Made by a program: the position numbers and the translations under genes. The notes under the pieces are model-generated. The model was not told the DNA's origin. It did not search any database and saw only the letters and a program-made list of their open reading frames with translations. Of a stretch of 64,000 bases of DNA, positions 33,721 to 41,779 are shown one piece after another. The DNA is from Thermoactinospora rubra. Its GTDB lineage: Bacteria; Actinomycetota; Actinomycetes; Streptosporangiales; Streptosporangiaceae. The stretch covers positions 140,964 through 204,963 of the forward strand of contig NZ_MSZZ01000023.1 of the NCBI RefSeq assembly GCF_002093975.1. The letters are read 5' to 3'. How positions within the stretch are numbered: position 1 is the stretch's first letter; every line of letters begins with the position of its first letter.

Positions 33721-34347
33721 TTACTTGGAGTAGAGCTCGACGATGAGCTGCTCCTGGACCTGCGTGTCGATCTGCTGACGGACCGGCAGCTGGTGGACCA
33801 GGATGCGCATCTTGTCCGGCACGACGCCCAGCCAGGCCGGGATCTGCCGGTCGCCTGCGGTGGCGCGGGCCACCTCGTACGGCATCAGGTTACGCTTCTT
33901 CTCCGCGATCTCGATGATGTCGTGCTCGCGGACGCGGTAGGACGGGATGTTGACCTTCTTGCCGTTGACCAGCACGTGGCCGTGACGGACCTGCTGGCGG
34001 GCGGCGTCGCGCGACTGCGCGAAACCGGCGCGGTAGATCACGTTGTCGAGGCGGCTCTCCAGGATCTGGAGCAGGTTCTCGCCCGTCTTGCCGCCCTTGC
34101 GGTTGGCCTCCTCGTAGTAGTTGCGGAACTGCTTCTCGAGGACGCCGTAGATGCGGCGGGTCTTCTGCTTCTCACGGAGCTGGAGCTGGTACTCCGTCTC
34201 CTTCGGCCGGCCACGGCCGTGCTCGCCCGGCGGGTAGGGGCGGATCTCGATGGGGCACTTGGCGGACTCGCACTTGCTGCCCTTGAGGAAGAGCTTGGTC
34301 TTCTCCCGGCGGCAGAGCTTGCAGTCCGCACCCGTGTAACGAGCCAT
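33721..34347 (-). CDS. rpsD: Ribosomal protein S4
   Basis: A protein of 208 residues. The N-terminal Cys cluster (CKLCRRE and KCESAKC) marks the zinc-binding (C+) form. The S4 RNA-binding domain follows (LDNVIYRAGFAQSRDAARQQ, VRHGHVLVNGKKVNIPSY). Shine-Dalgarno GGAGAG lies 8 nt before ATG 34347. S4 nucleates 30S assembly and can act as an autoregulator in other bacteria. Order rpsM-rpsK-rpsD-rpoA is conserved. Confidence 0.97.
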   Translation of the reverse strand: MARYTGADCKLCRREKTKLFLKGSKCESAKCPIEIRPYPPGEHGRGRPKETEYQLQLREKQKTRRIYGVLEKQFRNYYEEANRKGGKTGENLLQILESRLDNVIYRAGFAQSRDAARQQVRHGHVLVNGKKVNIPSYRVREHDIIEIAEKKRNLMPYEVARATAGDRQIPAWLGVVPDKMRILVHQLPVRQQIDTQVQEQLIVELYSK

Positions 34348-34367
34348 GTGTCAATCTCTCCTGGGTG

Positions 34368-34772
34368 TCAGACGCGGCGGCGCTTCGGCGGGCGGCAGCC
34401 GTTGTGCGGAACCGGGGTGACGTCCTGGATCGAGCCGACCTCGAGGCCGGTGGCCTGGAGGGAGCGGATCGCGGTCTCACGGCCGGAGCCGGGGCCCTTG
34501 ACGAAGACGTCGACCTTGCGCATGCCGTGCTCCATGGCGCGGCGGGCGGCGTTCTCGGCAGCCATCTGCGCGGCGAACGGGGTGGACTTGCGGGAGCCCT
34601 TGAACCCGACGTGGCCGGCGCTGGCCCAGGAGATCACGTTCCCGTTGGGGTCGGTGATCGAGACGATCGTGTTGTTGAACGTGCTCTTGATGTGCGCGTG
34701 GCCGTGAGCGACGTTCTTCTTCTCCTTGCGGCGCACCTTCTTCGGGGCGCCCTGGCGGCTCTTAGGAGGCAT
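34368..34772 (-). CDS. rpsK: Ribosomal protein S11
   Basis: A protein of 134 residues with a basic N-terminus (MPPKSRQGAPKKVRRKEKK) and the S11 core (HIKSTFNNTIVSITDPNG, KGPGSGRETAIRSLQATGL, PHNGCRPPKRRRV). S11 lies on the 30S platform near the mRNA exit. It stands between rpsM and rpsD. Confidence 0.97.
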   Translation of the reverse strand: MPPKSRQGAPKKVRRKEKKNVAHGHAHIKSTFNNTIVSITDPNGNVISWASAGHVGFKGSRKSTPFAAQMAAENAARRAMEHGMRKVDVFVKGPGSGRETAIRSLQATGLEVGSIQDVTPVPHNGCRPPKRRRV

Positions 34773-34817
34773 ATCTTGCCGTTACTCCTGAGGTCTTCGG
34801 TCCTGCGGCTGCGCGGA

Positions 34818-35198
34818 CTACTTCTTACCGGGCTTCTTCTTGCCGGCGACGGTCTTCTTCTTGCCCTTGCGGGTGCGCGCGTTGGTCTGGGTGCGCTGAC
34901 CGTGGACCGGGAGGCCCTTGCGGTGCCGGATGCCCTGGTAGCAACCGATTTCGATCTTGCGACGGATGTCGGCCTGGACCTCGCGGCGCAGGTCACCCTC
35001 GATCTTGTAGTTCGCCTCGATGTAGTCACGCATCGGGACGAGCTCGTTGTCGGTGAGCTGGTGCACGCGAAGGTCGCCGCTCACGCCCGTCGCCGCGAGG
35101 ATCTCCTTGGCGCGGGTGCGGCCGATTCCGTAGATGTAGGTGAGAGCGATCTCCAGCCGCTTGTCGCGGGGGAGGTCGACGCCAACCAGGCGAGCCAT
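34818..35198 (-). CDS. rpsM: Ribosomal protein S13
   Basis: A protein of 126 residues from ATG at 35198 (MARLVGVDLPRDKRLEIAL). An ATG three codons upstream at 35207 sits too close to the AAGGAG Shine-Dalgarno, so the inner start is preferred. The core YIYGIGRTRAKEIL and C-terminal RHRKGLPVHGQRTQTNARTR are diagnostic. S13 contacts the 50S subunit and P-site tRNA. First gene after the long hairpin that follows rpmJ. Confidence 0.96.
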   Translation of the reverse strand: MARLVGVDLPRDKRLEIALTYIYGIGRTRAKEILAATGVSGDLRVHQLTDNELVPMRDYIEANYKIEGDLRREVQADIRRKIEIGCYQGIRHRKGLPVHGQRTQTNARTRKGKKKTVAGKKKPGKK

Positions 35199-35334
35199 GG
35201 CGGGCATTTCTCCTTCTGTGTGGCGGAGGTCCTACGCCCCACTCCCCTCCCCATGCCCGGGGTGAGGGCCCCGGCCTCCGACCGGGGGTGTCCACTGACG
35301 TGGGTGTGACGCGCGATATCAGTTGTTGTTTGCA

Positions 35335-35386
35335 GGCTTCTCATGCGTCGAGCCCGCCTCCCAATGGAGCGGACTCGCGAGAAGCC
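35335..35386 (-). promoter_or_regulatory. Long branched hairpin between rpmJ and rpsM
   Basis: GGCTTCTC (35335-35342) pairs perfectly with GAGAAGCC (35379-35386). Inside, a second helix can form between CCGC-TCC and GGA-GCGG around CAAT, with GCG/CGC between. It lies in the 5' leader of rpsM and could be a ribosomal-protein binding site or an attenuator. Confidence 0.6.
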
Positions 35387-35395
35387 TTACGGCGA

Positions 35396-35509
35396 CTAGC
35401 CCTGGCGCTGCTTGTGGCGCAGGTTGTCGCAGATCACCATGACGCGACCGTGCCGGCGGATCACCTTGCACTTGTCGCAGATCTTCTTGACGCTCGGCTT
35501 GACCTTCAT
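35396..35509 (-). CDS. rpmJ: Ribosomal protein L36
   Basis: A protein of 37 residues: MKVKPSVKKICDKCKVIRRH and onward to NLRHKQRQG. The zinc ligands CDKC, a third Cys in VICDN and a His in LRHK mark the C+ form. Shine-Dalgarno GAAGG lies 5 nt before ATG 35509. It follows infA by 24 nt, the usual order infA-rpmJ-rpsM. Confidence 0.97.
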   Translation of the reverse strand: MKVKPSVKKICDKCKVIRRHGRVMVICDNLRHKQRQG

Positions 35510-35533
35510 AGTCCTTCGTGTCCTCAGACGTCT

Positions 35534-35755
35534 TTACTTGTATCGGTAGACGATCCGCCCACGACTGAGGTCGTAGGGGCTCAGCTCCACGACAACCCTG
35601 TCGTCGGGCAGGATCCGGATGTAGTGCATCCGCATCCGTCCGCTGATGTGGGCCAGGACCTTATGGCCGTTGTCAAGCTGCACCCGGAACATGGCGTTCG
35701 GGAGCGACTCGATAACAGTGCCCTCGATCTCGATGGCGCCGTCTTTCTTGGCCAA
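35534..35755 (-). CDS. infA: Translation initiation factor IF-1
   Basis: A protein of 73 residues with a single OB fold (AKKDGAIEIEGTVIESLPNA, then GHKVLAHISGRMRMHYIRIL). It binds the 30S A site during initiation. The start is TTG at 35755, fixed by the nearly invariant N-terminus of IF-1; GAGGG lies a few nt upstream. It is the first gene of the infA-rpmJ-rpsM-rpsK-rpsD-rpoA-rplQ unit. Confidence 0.96.
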   Translation of the reverse strand: MAKKDGAIEIEGTVIESLPNAMFRVQLDNGHKVLAHISGRMRMHYIRILPDDRVVVELSPYDLSRGRIVYRYK

Positions 35756-35994
35756 AATCCCTCGCGTTTCACTGATCGGTCGTCTGAGGCATCGGTCCAC
35801 TAGCAGCCGCGACCACGCGCTTCATGTGAGAGCGACGGCTTGCCAAGGCCGCTGACGCGCGATGGTCATAGTGAGCCGACTAAGGAGTGTACGACACTCT
35901 GGCGGAAAACGCGAAACGCGGCGCCAGGTGTCCCGACACAACCATGTCCCAGGTTACCCCAGATCGCCTGCCGTATACGCCGGGACAGCATGAA
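35756..35994 (-). promoter_or_regulatory. infA leader and probable promoter
   Basis: A gap of about 240 bp upstream of infA on the minus strand after the terminator at 35995-36023. TACACT (35891 down to 35886) fits the TANNNT -10 consensus. No clear -35 was found. The resulting leader would be about 125 nt with no strong hairpin seen. Confidence 0.4.
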
Positions 35995-36023
35995 GCGGCC
36001 CGCCGGTGGGTCCGGCGGGCCGC
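35995..36023 (-). terminator. Perfect 12-bp hairpin terminator
   Basis: GCGGCCCGCCGG, loop TGGGT, CCGGCGGGCCGC, about 36 nt after the stop of the small secreted-protein gene. It isolates that gene from infA. Confidence 0.75.
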
Positions 36024-36059
36024 TCGGGAGAGAACCCGTGGATCAGTGGATCCCGTGGA

Positions 36060-36461
36060 TCAGTAGATGCGGTGCTTGCCACCGCAGTTGTCGAACTTGC
36101 TGCCCCAGCAGGTCCAGGTGTAGATCTTCTTGATCCCCTTGTAGCCCCAGGTGCCGCCGCTCTTGTGGCCGCTCCAGCCGTACACCTTGGTGTGCCAGCC
36201 GCCGTCGCGGTAGTACTTGAACCACACGTAGGCCGGCTTGTGGGTGTCCTTGCTGTAGCCGTACCACTTCGTGTAGACCTTGCCGTGGCTCTTGAAGACC
36301 TTGCCGTAGGCGTAGGCGTCGTGGTTGCTCGAGTAGTACTTGCCCCAGAAGCCGGTGGAGGTCTGGGCCCCCGCGGTGGTCGCCTGGGCCGCGGCCGGGG
36401 CGACGGCCAGGCCGGTGGCGATGGAGGCGGTCAGGGCGGCGGCTGCGAAAATCTTGCGCAT
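36060..36461 (-). CDS. Small secreted Tyr/Gly-rich protein
   Basis: A protein of 133 residues from ATG at 36461. The signal peptide MRKIFAAAALTASIATGLAV, ending about AAAQA (residue 26), is clear. The mature part is rich in Tyr, Trp, Lys and Gly with a loose repeat (YAYGKVFKSHGKVYTKWYGY, VYGWSGHKSGGTWGYKG). It ends with CWGSKFDNCGG, where two Cys may form a disulfide. No family recognised. It sits alone between map/DUF1707 and infA, with its own terminator, so it interrupts the usual adk-map-infA order. Confidence 0.78.
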   Translation of the reverse strand: MRKIFAAAALTASIATGLAVAPAAAQATTAGAQTSTGFWGKYYSSNHDAYAYGKVFKSHGKVYTKWYGYSKDTHKPAYVWFKYYRDGGWHTKVYGWSGHKSGGTWGYKGIKKIYTWTCWGSKFDNCGGKHRIY

Positions 36462-36565
36462 TTCGTGTCGGCCTTTCGTGGGTCGGTGTTGCCGGACACC
36501 GCTCACGCTAGGAAGGATCGACCGGCCCATCCGCGCAGGAATACACAGAGTGTACTTGTTCACAC

Positions 36566-36985
36566 TCAGCGACGACGCGGCGAGAAGATGGTGCTGATCA
36601 GCAGGATCGCGCCCCACGGGCCCATGACCCACACCGGCCAGGGGTAGATGGCCTCGCCGGAGGACAGGCTGATGATCAGCCAGATCACCCAGTTCACGGC
36701 GCTGGCCGAGGCCCACGCCGCCCACGCGGCCCGCATGCCCGGGTGCAGGCCGCCCTTCTGGGCTGGTACGGCCGGCGTGCGCGCCGCCCGCTCGCGCAGG
36801 TCCACCTCCGGCAGGTCGGCCGTCACCTTCGCGAGCTCGCCGTAGGTCTTGCTCTGATAGACCTGCTCCAGGCGCTCGTTGAACTCCTCCACCGTGATGC
36901 GCCCCTGGGCGGTGTGCTCACGCAACACCGCGGCGACCCTGTCGCGATCCGCGTCGGAAGCGCGCATCTCGGGGCTCTGCGCCAT
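36566..36985 (-). CDS. DUF1707 domain membrane protein
   Basis: A protein of 139 residues from ATG at 36985, chosen because GGGAG lies 8 nt upstream; two in-frame GTGs (36994, 36991) are closer to it. The N-terminal DUF1707 domain (about 7-60) is recognisable as MRASDADRDRVAAVLREHTA with GRITVEEFNERLEQVYQSKT. Two hydrophobic helices then follow (about 85-135). DUF1707 proteins are common in actinobacteria, and their role is unclear. It lies just upstream of the small secreted-protein gene and 19 nt downstream of map. Confidence 0.85.
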   Translation of the reverse strand: MAQSPEMRASDADRDRVAAVLREHTAQGRITVEEFNERLEQVYQSKTYGELAKVTADLPEVDLRERAARTPAVPAQKGGLHPGMRAAWAAWASASAVNWVIWLIISLSSGEAIYPWPVWVMGPWGAILLISTIFSPRRR

Positions 36986-37004
36986 CGTCACCACTCCCGG
37001 GGGA

Positions 37005-37823
37005 TCAGGTCATCAGCTGCGCCAGGCGCTCCTTCCCGCCGTCGAGGGCGGTGAGCACCCAAGGTCCATTATGTGTCACCGCGACGCTGTGCTCGAAGTG
37101 CGCCGAGGGCTTGCCGTCGATGGTCACCACGGTCCAGTCGTCGGCCAGCACGCGGGTGCGCTGAGTGCCCAGGTTCACCATCGGCTCGATCGCCAGGCAC
37201 ATGCCCGGCTCCAGCACCGGGCCGCGGCCCGGCCGACCGTGGTTGGCCACCCACGGGTCCATGTGCATCTCCGTGCCGATGCCGTGCCCGCCGTACTCCT
37301 GGGGGATGCCGTAGCGGCCCTGCGAGCGGACGTACCTCTCGATCTCGTAGCCGATGTCGGACAGGTGGCGGCCCGCGGTCAGCACGGCGATGCCGCGCCA
37401 CATCGCCTCCTCGGTGACGCGCATCAGCTCGGTGAGCGCCGGATCCACCTCGCCCACCGGCACCGTCACCGCCGAGTCGCCGTGCCAGCCGTCGAGGATG
37501 GCGCCGCAGTCGATGGAGATGATGTCGCCCTCGCGCAGCTTGCGTGCGCCCGTGGGGATGCCGTGGACGACCTCGTCGTTGACCGACGCGCAGATCGTGG
37601 CCGGGAAGCCCTGGTAGCCCTTGAAGGACGGGATCGCGCCCTCGTCCCTGATCGCCTTCTCGGCGATCGCGTCGAGGTCCAGCGGCGTCACCCCCGGCTC
37701 GACGGCCTGCTTGAGCAGCTCCAGGGTGCGCGCCACCACCAGACCAGCGGCCCGCATCTTCTCCAGCTGCTCAGGCGACTTGATCTGGATCCCATGCCTG
37801 TTCTTTTTGAACACCCTCGGCAC
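37005..37823 (-). CDS. map: Methionine aminopeptidase type I
   Basis: A protein of 272 residues from GTG 37823; a second GTG at 37814 is also possible. The five metal ligands are visible as D in IDCGAILDGWHGDSA (two Asp), H in YGGHGIGTEMH, E in CLAIEPM and E in AHFEHS. It removes the initiator Met from nascent proteins. It follows adk, but a strong hairpin terminator at 37866-37900 separates the two, so map probably has its own promoter; TATTGT near 37850 on the minus strand is a possible -10. Confidence 0.95.
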   Translation of the reverse strand: MPRVFKKNRHGIQIKSPEQLEKMRAAGLVVARTLELLKQAVEPGVTPLDLDAIAEKAIRDEGAIPSFKGYQGFPATICASVNDEVVHGIPTGARKLREGDIISIDCGAILDGWHGDSAVTVPVGEVDPALTELMRVTEEAMWRGIAVLTAGRHLSDIGYEIERYVRSQGRYGIPQEYGGHGIGTEMHMDPWVANHGRPGRGPVLEPGMCLAIEPMVNLGTQRTRVLADDWTVVTIDGKPSAHFEHSVAVTHNGPWVLTALDGGKERLAQLMT

Positions 37824-37865
37824 CCCCCACTGGCCCTGATTTCCCTCACAATAGCGGCGAACGCG

Positions 37866-37900
37866 AAAAGGTCCCCCGCGAACGTCGCGGGAGACCTTTT
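37866..37900 (-). terminator. Rho-independent terminator between adk and map
   Basis: AAAAGGTC-CCCCGCGA pairs with TCGCGGGAGACCTTTT around ACG with one mismatch. The stem ends in TTTT on either strand. It is the most canonical terminator in the window. Confidence 0.82.
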
Positions 37901-37925
37901 CCGGACATCTCAGTCTCCGGGCCTC

Positions 37926-38576
37926 TCACCCCGCGAAGGGCCTGAGCGCCTCCATGGCCCGCCGGGTGACCTCCTCGACGGGGCCGGTCGCGTCGACGCC
38001 GACCAGGATCCCCTCATCGGCGTAGAACTCGATGAGCGGCGCGGTCTGCTGCTGGTAGACCTCCAGGCGGTGCCTGACGGTCTCCTCCTTGTCGTCGTCG
38101 CGCTGGAAGAGCTGACCCCCGCAAGCGTCGCACCTGTCGTCCTTCTTGTCGTCGAACTCGACGTGCCAGATGCGCCCGCACTGGCTGCAGGTCCGCCTGC
38201 CGGCCAGGCGGCGCACCACCTCGTCGTCGTCGACCACCAGGTTGAGGACGATGTCGAGCGTCTGCCCCCACTCCTTGAGCATGTCGCGCAGGACCTCGGC
38301 CTGCGGCACGTTCCTGGGGAAGCCGTCGAGCAGGAACCCGTCCTGCGCGTCCTCCTCCGAGAGCCGGTCGCGGACCATGGCGACAGTGACCTCGTCGGGC
38401 ACGAGGTCGCCGCGGTCCATGTAGGACTTGGCGAGCTTGCCGAGCTCCGTGCCGCCCGAGACGTTGGCACGGAAGATGTCACCTGTCGAGATCTTCGGGA
38501 TGGACAGGTTCGATGCTATGTACTGGGCCTGCGTCCCCTTACCCGCTCCGGGGGGCCCGACCAGAACCAACCGCAC
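37926..38576 (-). CDS. adk: Adenylate kinase (long, zinc-lid form)
   Basis: A protein of 216 residues. The P-loop is GPPGAGKGT (7-15), with the NMP-binding STGDIFRANV and LLDGFPRN. The LID domain (about 122-160) holds C130, C133, C149 and C152, a Cys4 zinc site. The GTG start overlaps the secY stop by one base (TAGTG). It converts ATP + AMP to 2 ADP. The secY-adk order is conserved. Confidence 0.97.
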   Translation of the reverse strand: MRLVLVGPPGAGKGTQAQYIASNLSIPKISTGDIFRANVSGGTELGKLAKSYMDRGDLVPDEVTVAMVRDRLSEEDAQDGFLLDGFPRNVPQAEVLRDMLKEWGQTLDIVLNLVVDDDEVVRRLAGRRTCSQCGRIWHVEFDDKKDDRCDACGGQLFQRDDDKEETVRHRLEVYQQQTAPLIEFYADEGILVGVDATGPVEEVTRRAMEALRPFAG

Positions 38577-39886
38577 TATCGCAGGAAGCCTTCGTAGTTG
38601 CGCTGCTGGAGCTGGCTTTCGATCTGCTTCACCGTGTCAAGTCCGACGCCGACCATGATCAGGATGCTCGTCCCTCCGAACGGGAAGTTCTGGCTCGCGC
38701 CGGCGATCGACAGCGCGACGATCGGGACCATGGAGATCAGCCCCAGGTAGAGCGATCCCGGTGCGGTCAGTCGATTGAGCACGAAGCCCAGGTATTCGGC
38801 TGTCGGCCGGCCCGGGCGGATGCCCGGAATGAACCCACCGTACTTCTTCATGTTGTCGGCGACTTCAACGGGGTTGAAGGTAATGGTCACGTAGAAGTAC
38901 GTGAAGAAGATGATCAGGGCGAAGAAGATGCTCATGTACCAGCCGCCGGTGCCCGTCGCCAGGTTCGTCGCGATCCACTGGACGATCGGGTTGGGGTTCT
39001 CCGTGTTCGCGAACAGCGAGGTGAGCAGCTGGGGCAGGTACAGCAGTGAAGAAGCGAAGATGACCGGGATGATGCCGGCCTGGTTGACCTTCAGCGGGAT
39101 GTAGGTGGAGGTGCCGCCGTACATCCGGCGCCCGACCATCCGCTTGGCGTACTGCACGGGGATGCGGCGCTGCGCCTGCTCGACGAAGACCACCGCCGCC
39201 ACCATGAAGACGCCCACGACCATCACGGCCACGAAGGTGAACGCGCTCCGCTGGAAGATGCTGGCCAGCTCCGACGGGAAGACGGCGACGACCTGCGTGA
39301 AGATCAGCAGCGACATGCCGTTGCCGACGCCGCGGTCGGTGATGAGCTCGCCCAGCCACATGATCACCGAGGTGCCGGCGGTCATGATGATCACCATCGT
39401 CACGATCAGGAAGACGTCGTTGGGATCCACCAGCACGTCGAGCGTGCAGCCTTGGAACAGCTGCCCGCTCCTGGCCAGGGCGATGAACGCCGTGGACTGG
39501 AGGACCGCCAGGCCGATCGTGAGATAACGGGTGTACTGGGTGATCTTCGCCTGCCCCGCCTGCCCTTCCTTCTTCAGGGCCTCCAGGCGTGGGATCACCA
39601 CCACGAGGAGCTGCAGAATGATGCTCGCCGTGATGTACGGCATGATGCCCAGGGCGAACACCGACAGCTTCAGGAGCGCGCCGCCGCTGAACAGCTGCAC
39701 CATCCCGTAGACGTTGCTGGCGTTGCCGCTGCGGACGACCTTGTAGCACTCTGCGATGTTTTCTACGTGGACACCCGGTGTCGGAAGAACCGAGCCGAGT
39801 CGGAACAGCGCGATGATGCCCAGCGTGAAGAGCAACTTCTTGCGCAGGTCCGGCGTCCGGAACGCCCGGGTAAACGCGGTCAGCAC
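38576..39886 (-). CDS. secY: Preprotein translocase subunit SecY
   Basis: A protein of 436 residues with ten predicted membrane helices and conserved SecY segments (FALGIMPYITASIILQLL, then GVGNGMSLLIF, and the cytoplasmic loop PVQYAKRMVGRRMYGG). It forms the Sec channel with SecE and SecG. GTG 39886 follows an AGGAGG Shine-Dalgarno. A terminator-like hairpin at 40009-40040 precedes it, so expression from the spc operon may be attenuated or supplied by a promoter in the 167-bp gap. Confidence 0.97.
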   Translation of the reverse strand: MLTAFTRAFRTPDLRKKLLFTLGIIALFRLGSVLPTPGVHVENIAECYKVVRSGNASNVYGMVQLFSGGALLKLSVFALGIMPYITASIILQLLVVVIPRLEALKKEGQAGQAKITQYTRYLTIGLAVLQSTAFIALARSGQLFQGCTLDVLVDPNDVFLIVTMVIIMTAGTSVIMWLGELITDRGVGNGMSLLIFTQVVAVFPSELASIFQRSAFTFVAVMVVGVFMVAAVVFVEQAQRRIPVQYAKRMVGRRMYGGTSTYIPLKVNQAGIIPVIFASSLLYLPQLLTSLFANTENPNPIVQWIATNLATGTGGWYMSIFFALIIFFTYFYVTITFNPVEVADNMKKYGGFIPGIRPGRPTAEYLGFVLNRLTAPGSLYLGLISMVPIVALSIAGASQNFPFGGTSILIMVGVGLDTVKQIESQLQQRNYEGFLR

Positions 39887-40008
39887 GGTCCCTCCTGCGC
39901 GCCTTTCAGGCGATATGAGTCTGCGATGGTGCGGGGATCTGCCATCTGATGTGATTGGTCAGACGAGCGGCAGAATACTGCCGTCTCGGCGAACTCTAAC
40001 GCACTATG

Positions 40009-40040
40009 GGCGCGGGGGCCCATGGCCGGACCCCCGCGCC
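40009..40040 (-). terminator. Hairpin between rplO and secY
   Basis: GGCGCGGGGG pairs with CCCCCGCGCC; the 12-nt interior contains GGCCATGGGCC-like bases that can extend the stem. It lies about 14 nt after the rplO stop. Confidence 0.65.
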
Positions 40041-40053
40041 TTGTAATAGCTCG

Positions 40054-40524
40054 TTACAGCTCGGTGGCGGAACCACCGGCAGCGACGATCTTCTCCTTCG
40101 CGGACGCCGAGAAGGCGTGAGCCGTGACGTTCACCGCGACCGAGATCTCGCCGGTGCCAAGGATCTTGACCGGCTGGTTCTTGCGGACGGCGCCCTTGGC
40201 GACCAGCGCCTCGACGGTGACCTCGCCACCCTCGGGGAACAGCTCGCCGAGCCTGTCCAGGTTGACGACCTGGTAGGTCGTCTTGAACATGGCGTTGGAG
40301 AAGCCCTTGAGCTTCGGCAGACGCCTCTGCAGCGGCACCTGGCCACCCTCGAACCCGAGGTGGACCTTGGTGCGGGCGTGCGTGCCCTTGGTGCCGCGAC
40401 CGGCGGTCTTGCCCTTGGACGCCTCGCCGCGGCCCTTGCGGACCTTCGGCTTGTTGGCGCCCGGGGCCGGACGCAGGTCGTGAATCTTCAGCGGAGCCCT
40501 GTCAGTGTTGGTGCTGTCAGTCAT
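40054..40524 (-). CDS. rplO: Ribosomal protein L15
   Basis: A protein of 156 residues. KIHDLRPAPGANKPKVRKGR and GRGTKGTHARTK are L15 signatures; GFEGGQVPLQRRLPKLKGF follows. It is a late-assembly 50S protein. It lies 2 nt downstream of rpmD and 167 nt upstream of secY in the spc operon. Confidence 0.97.
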   Translation of the reverse strand: MTDSTNTDRAPLKIHDLRPAPGANKPKVRKGRGEASKGKTAGRGTKGTHARTKVHLGFEGGQVPLQRRLPKLKGFSNAMFKTTYQVVNLDRLGELFPEGGEVTVEALVAKGAVRKNQPVKILGTGEISVAVNVTAHAFSASAKEKIVAAGGSATEL

Positions 40525-40526
40525 GC

Positions 40527-40709
40527 CTAGTCGACCTCTTCCACGTCGACGAGGTGCGTCACCTTGGCGACCATCCCGCGGATCTCGGGACGGTCCTCCT
40601 TGACGACGACGTCGCCGATTCGCTTCAGGCCAAGCGAACGCAGCGAGTCACGCTGGTCCTGCTTGCCACCGATCTTCGAACGGACCTGAGTGATCTTCAG
40701 TCGACCCAT
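40527..40709 (-). CDS. rpmD: Ribosomal protein L30
   Basis: A protein of 60 residues (MGRLKITQVRSKIGGKQDQR, then DSLRSLGLKRIGD) of the short bacterial L30 type. ATG 40709 is 2 nt after the rpsE stop. It stands between rpsE and rplO. Confidence 0.96.
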   Translation of the reverse strand: MGRLKITQVRSKIGGKQDQRDSLRSLGLKRIGDVVVKEDRPEIRGMVAKVTHLVDVEEVD

Positions 40710-40711
40710 GA

Positions 40712-41344
40712 CTAGCTCACCGCCTTGGCGGCAGCGGCGGCCTCGGCGAGACCCTCGGCGCGGGCCTTGAGCATCGCCGGCGGAGCGACGTCCTCCAGCG
40801 GGAGGCCGCGGCGGGCCGCGATCTCCTCGGGCTTGGACAGGCTCTTCAGCGCGGCCACCGTGGCGTGCACGATGTTGATCGGGTTGTCCGAGCCGAGCGA
40901 CTTGGACAGCACGTCGTGGATGCCGGCGCACTCCAGCACCGCGCGGACCGGGCCACCGGCGATGACGCCGGTACCGGGCGAGGCGGGCCGCAGGAAGACG
41001 ACGCCCGCCGCCTCCTCACCCTGCACGATGTGCGGGATGGTGCCCTGGATGCGGGGCACGCGGAAGAAGTGCTTCTTGGCCTCCTCCACGCCCTTGGCGA
41101 TGGCCGCGGGGACTTCCTTGGCCTTGCCGTACCCGACGCCGACCAGGCCGTTGCCGTCGCCCACGACGACCAGGGCGGTGAAGCTGAAGCGCCGACCACC
41201 CTTCACGACCTTGGCCACTCGGTTGATCTTCACTACGCGCTCGATGTACGAGACGCCCTTGTCGGCGGCGCCACCGCGGCGATCGTCACGACGGTCCCGC
41301 CGCTCGCCACCGGTGCCGCCTCCGCGACGCGGGGTTGCAGCCAT
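40712..41344 (-). CDS. rpsE: Ribosomal protein S5
   Basis: A protein of 210 residues. The N-terminus is an Arg/Gly/Asp-rich extension (RRGGGTGGERRDRRDDRRGG) of about 30 residues. The S5 double-stranded-RNA-binding domain follows (ERVVKINRVAKVVKGGRRFS, FTALVVVGDGNGLVGVGYGKA in part) and then the C-terminal domain (FLRPASPGTGVIAGGPVRAV). S5 affects decoding fidelity and 30S assembly. Confidence 0.97.
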   Translation of the reverse strand: MAATPRRGGGTGGERRDRRDDRRGGAADKGVSYIERVVKINRVAKVVKGGRRFSFTALVVVGDGNGLVGVGYGKAKEVPAAIAKGVEEAKKHFFRVPRIQGTIPHIVQGEEAAGVVFLRPASPGTGVIAGGPVRAVLECAGIHDVLSKSLGSDNPINIVHATVAALKSLSKPEEIAARRGLPLEDVAPPAMLKARAEGLAEAAAAAKAVS

Positions 41345-41393
41345 CAGTGGTTCCTCATCTCAGTAGCCATCAGTTGCGATCCTCGGGACCTCA

Positions 41394-41777
41394 TCAGAAC
41401 TCGAGCCCGCCTTCGCGGGCGCTGTCCGCCAGAGCCGCGATGCGGCCCGCGTAGCGGTTTCCGCCACGGTCGAACACGACCGCGGTGATCCCGGCTGCCT
41501 TGGCCCGCTGAGCGAGGAGCTCGCCGACCTTCTTGGCCTTCGCCGTCTTGTCGCCCTCGGCCGAACGCAGCGAGGGGTCCATGGTGGAGGCGCTCACCAG
41601 GGTGTGGCCCTTGGTGTCGTCCACGATCTGAACGAACATGTGCCGGGTCGAGCGGGTCACGACCAGGCGCGGACGCTCGGCCGTACCGAAGACCTTCTTG
41701 CGGACCCGGGCGTGCCGGCGGGCCCGCGAGACGGCGCGAGCAGCCGTGTGCTTGCTGAACGCGATCTTGCCAGCCAT
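41394..41777 (-). CDS. rplR: Ribosomal protein L18
   Basis: A protein of 127 residues with the L18 pattern RPRLVVTRSTRHMFVQIVDD and the C-terminal FDRGGNRYAGRIAALADSAR. It binds 5S rRNA with L5 and L25. Order rplF-rplR-rpsE is conserved; it lies 2 nt after rplF. Confidence 0.97.
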   Translation of the reverse strand: MAGKIAFSKHTAARAVSRARRHARVRKKVFGTAERPRLVVTRSTRHMFVQIVDDTKGHTLVSASTMDPSLRSAEGDKTAKAKKVGELLAQRAKAAGITAVVFDRGGNRYAGRIAALADSAREGGLEF

Positions 41778-41779
41778 GC

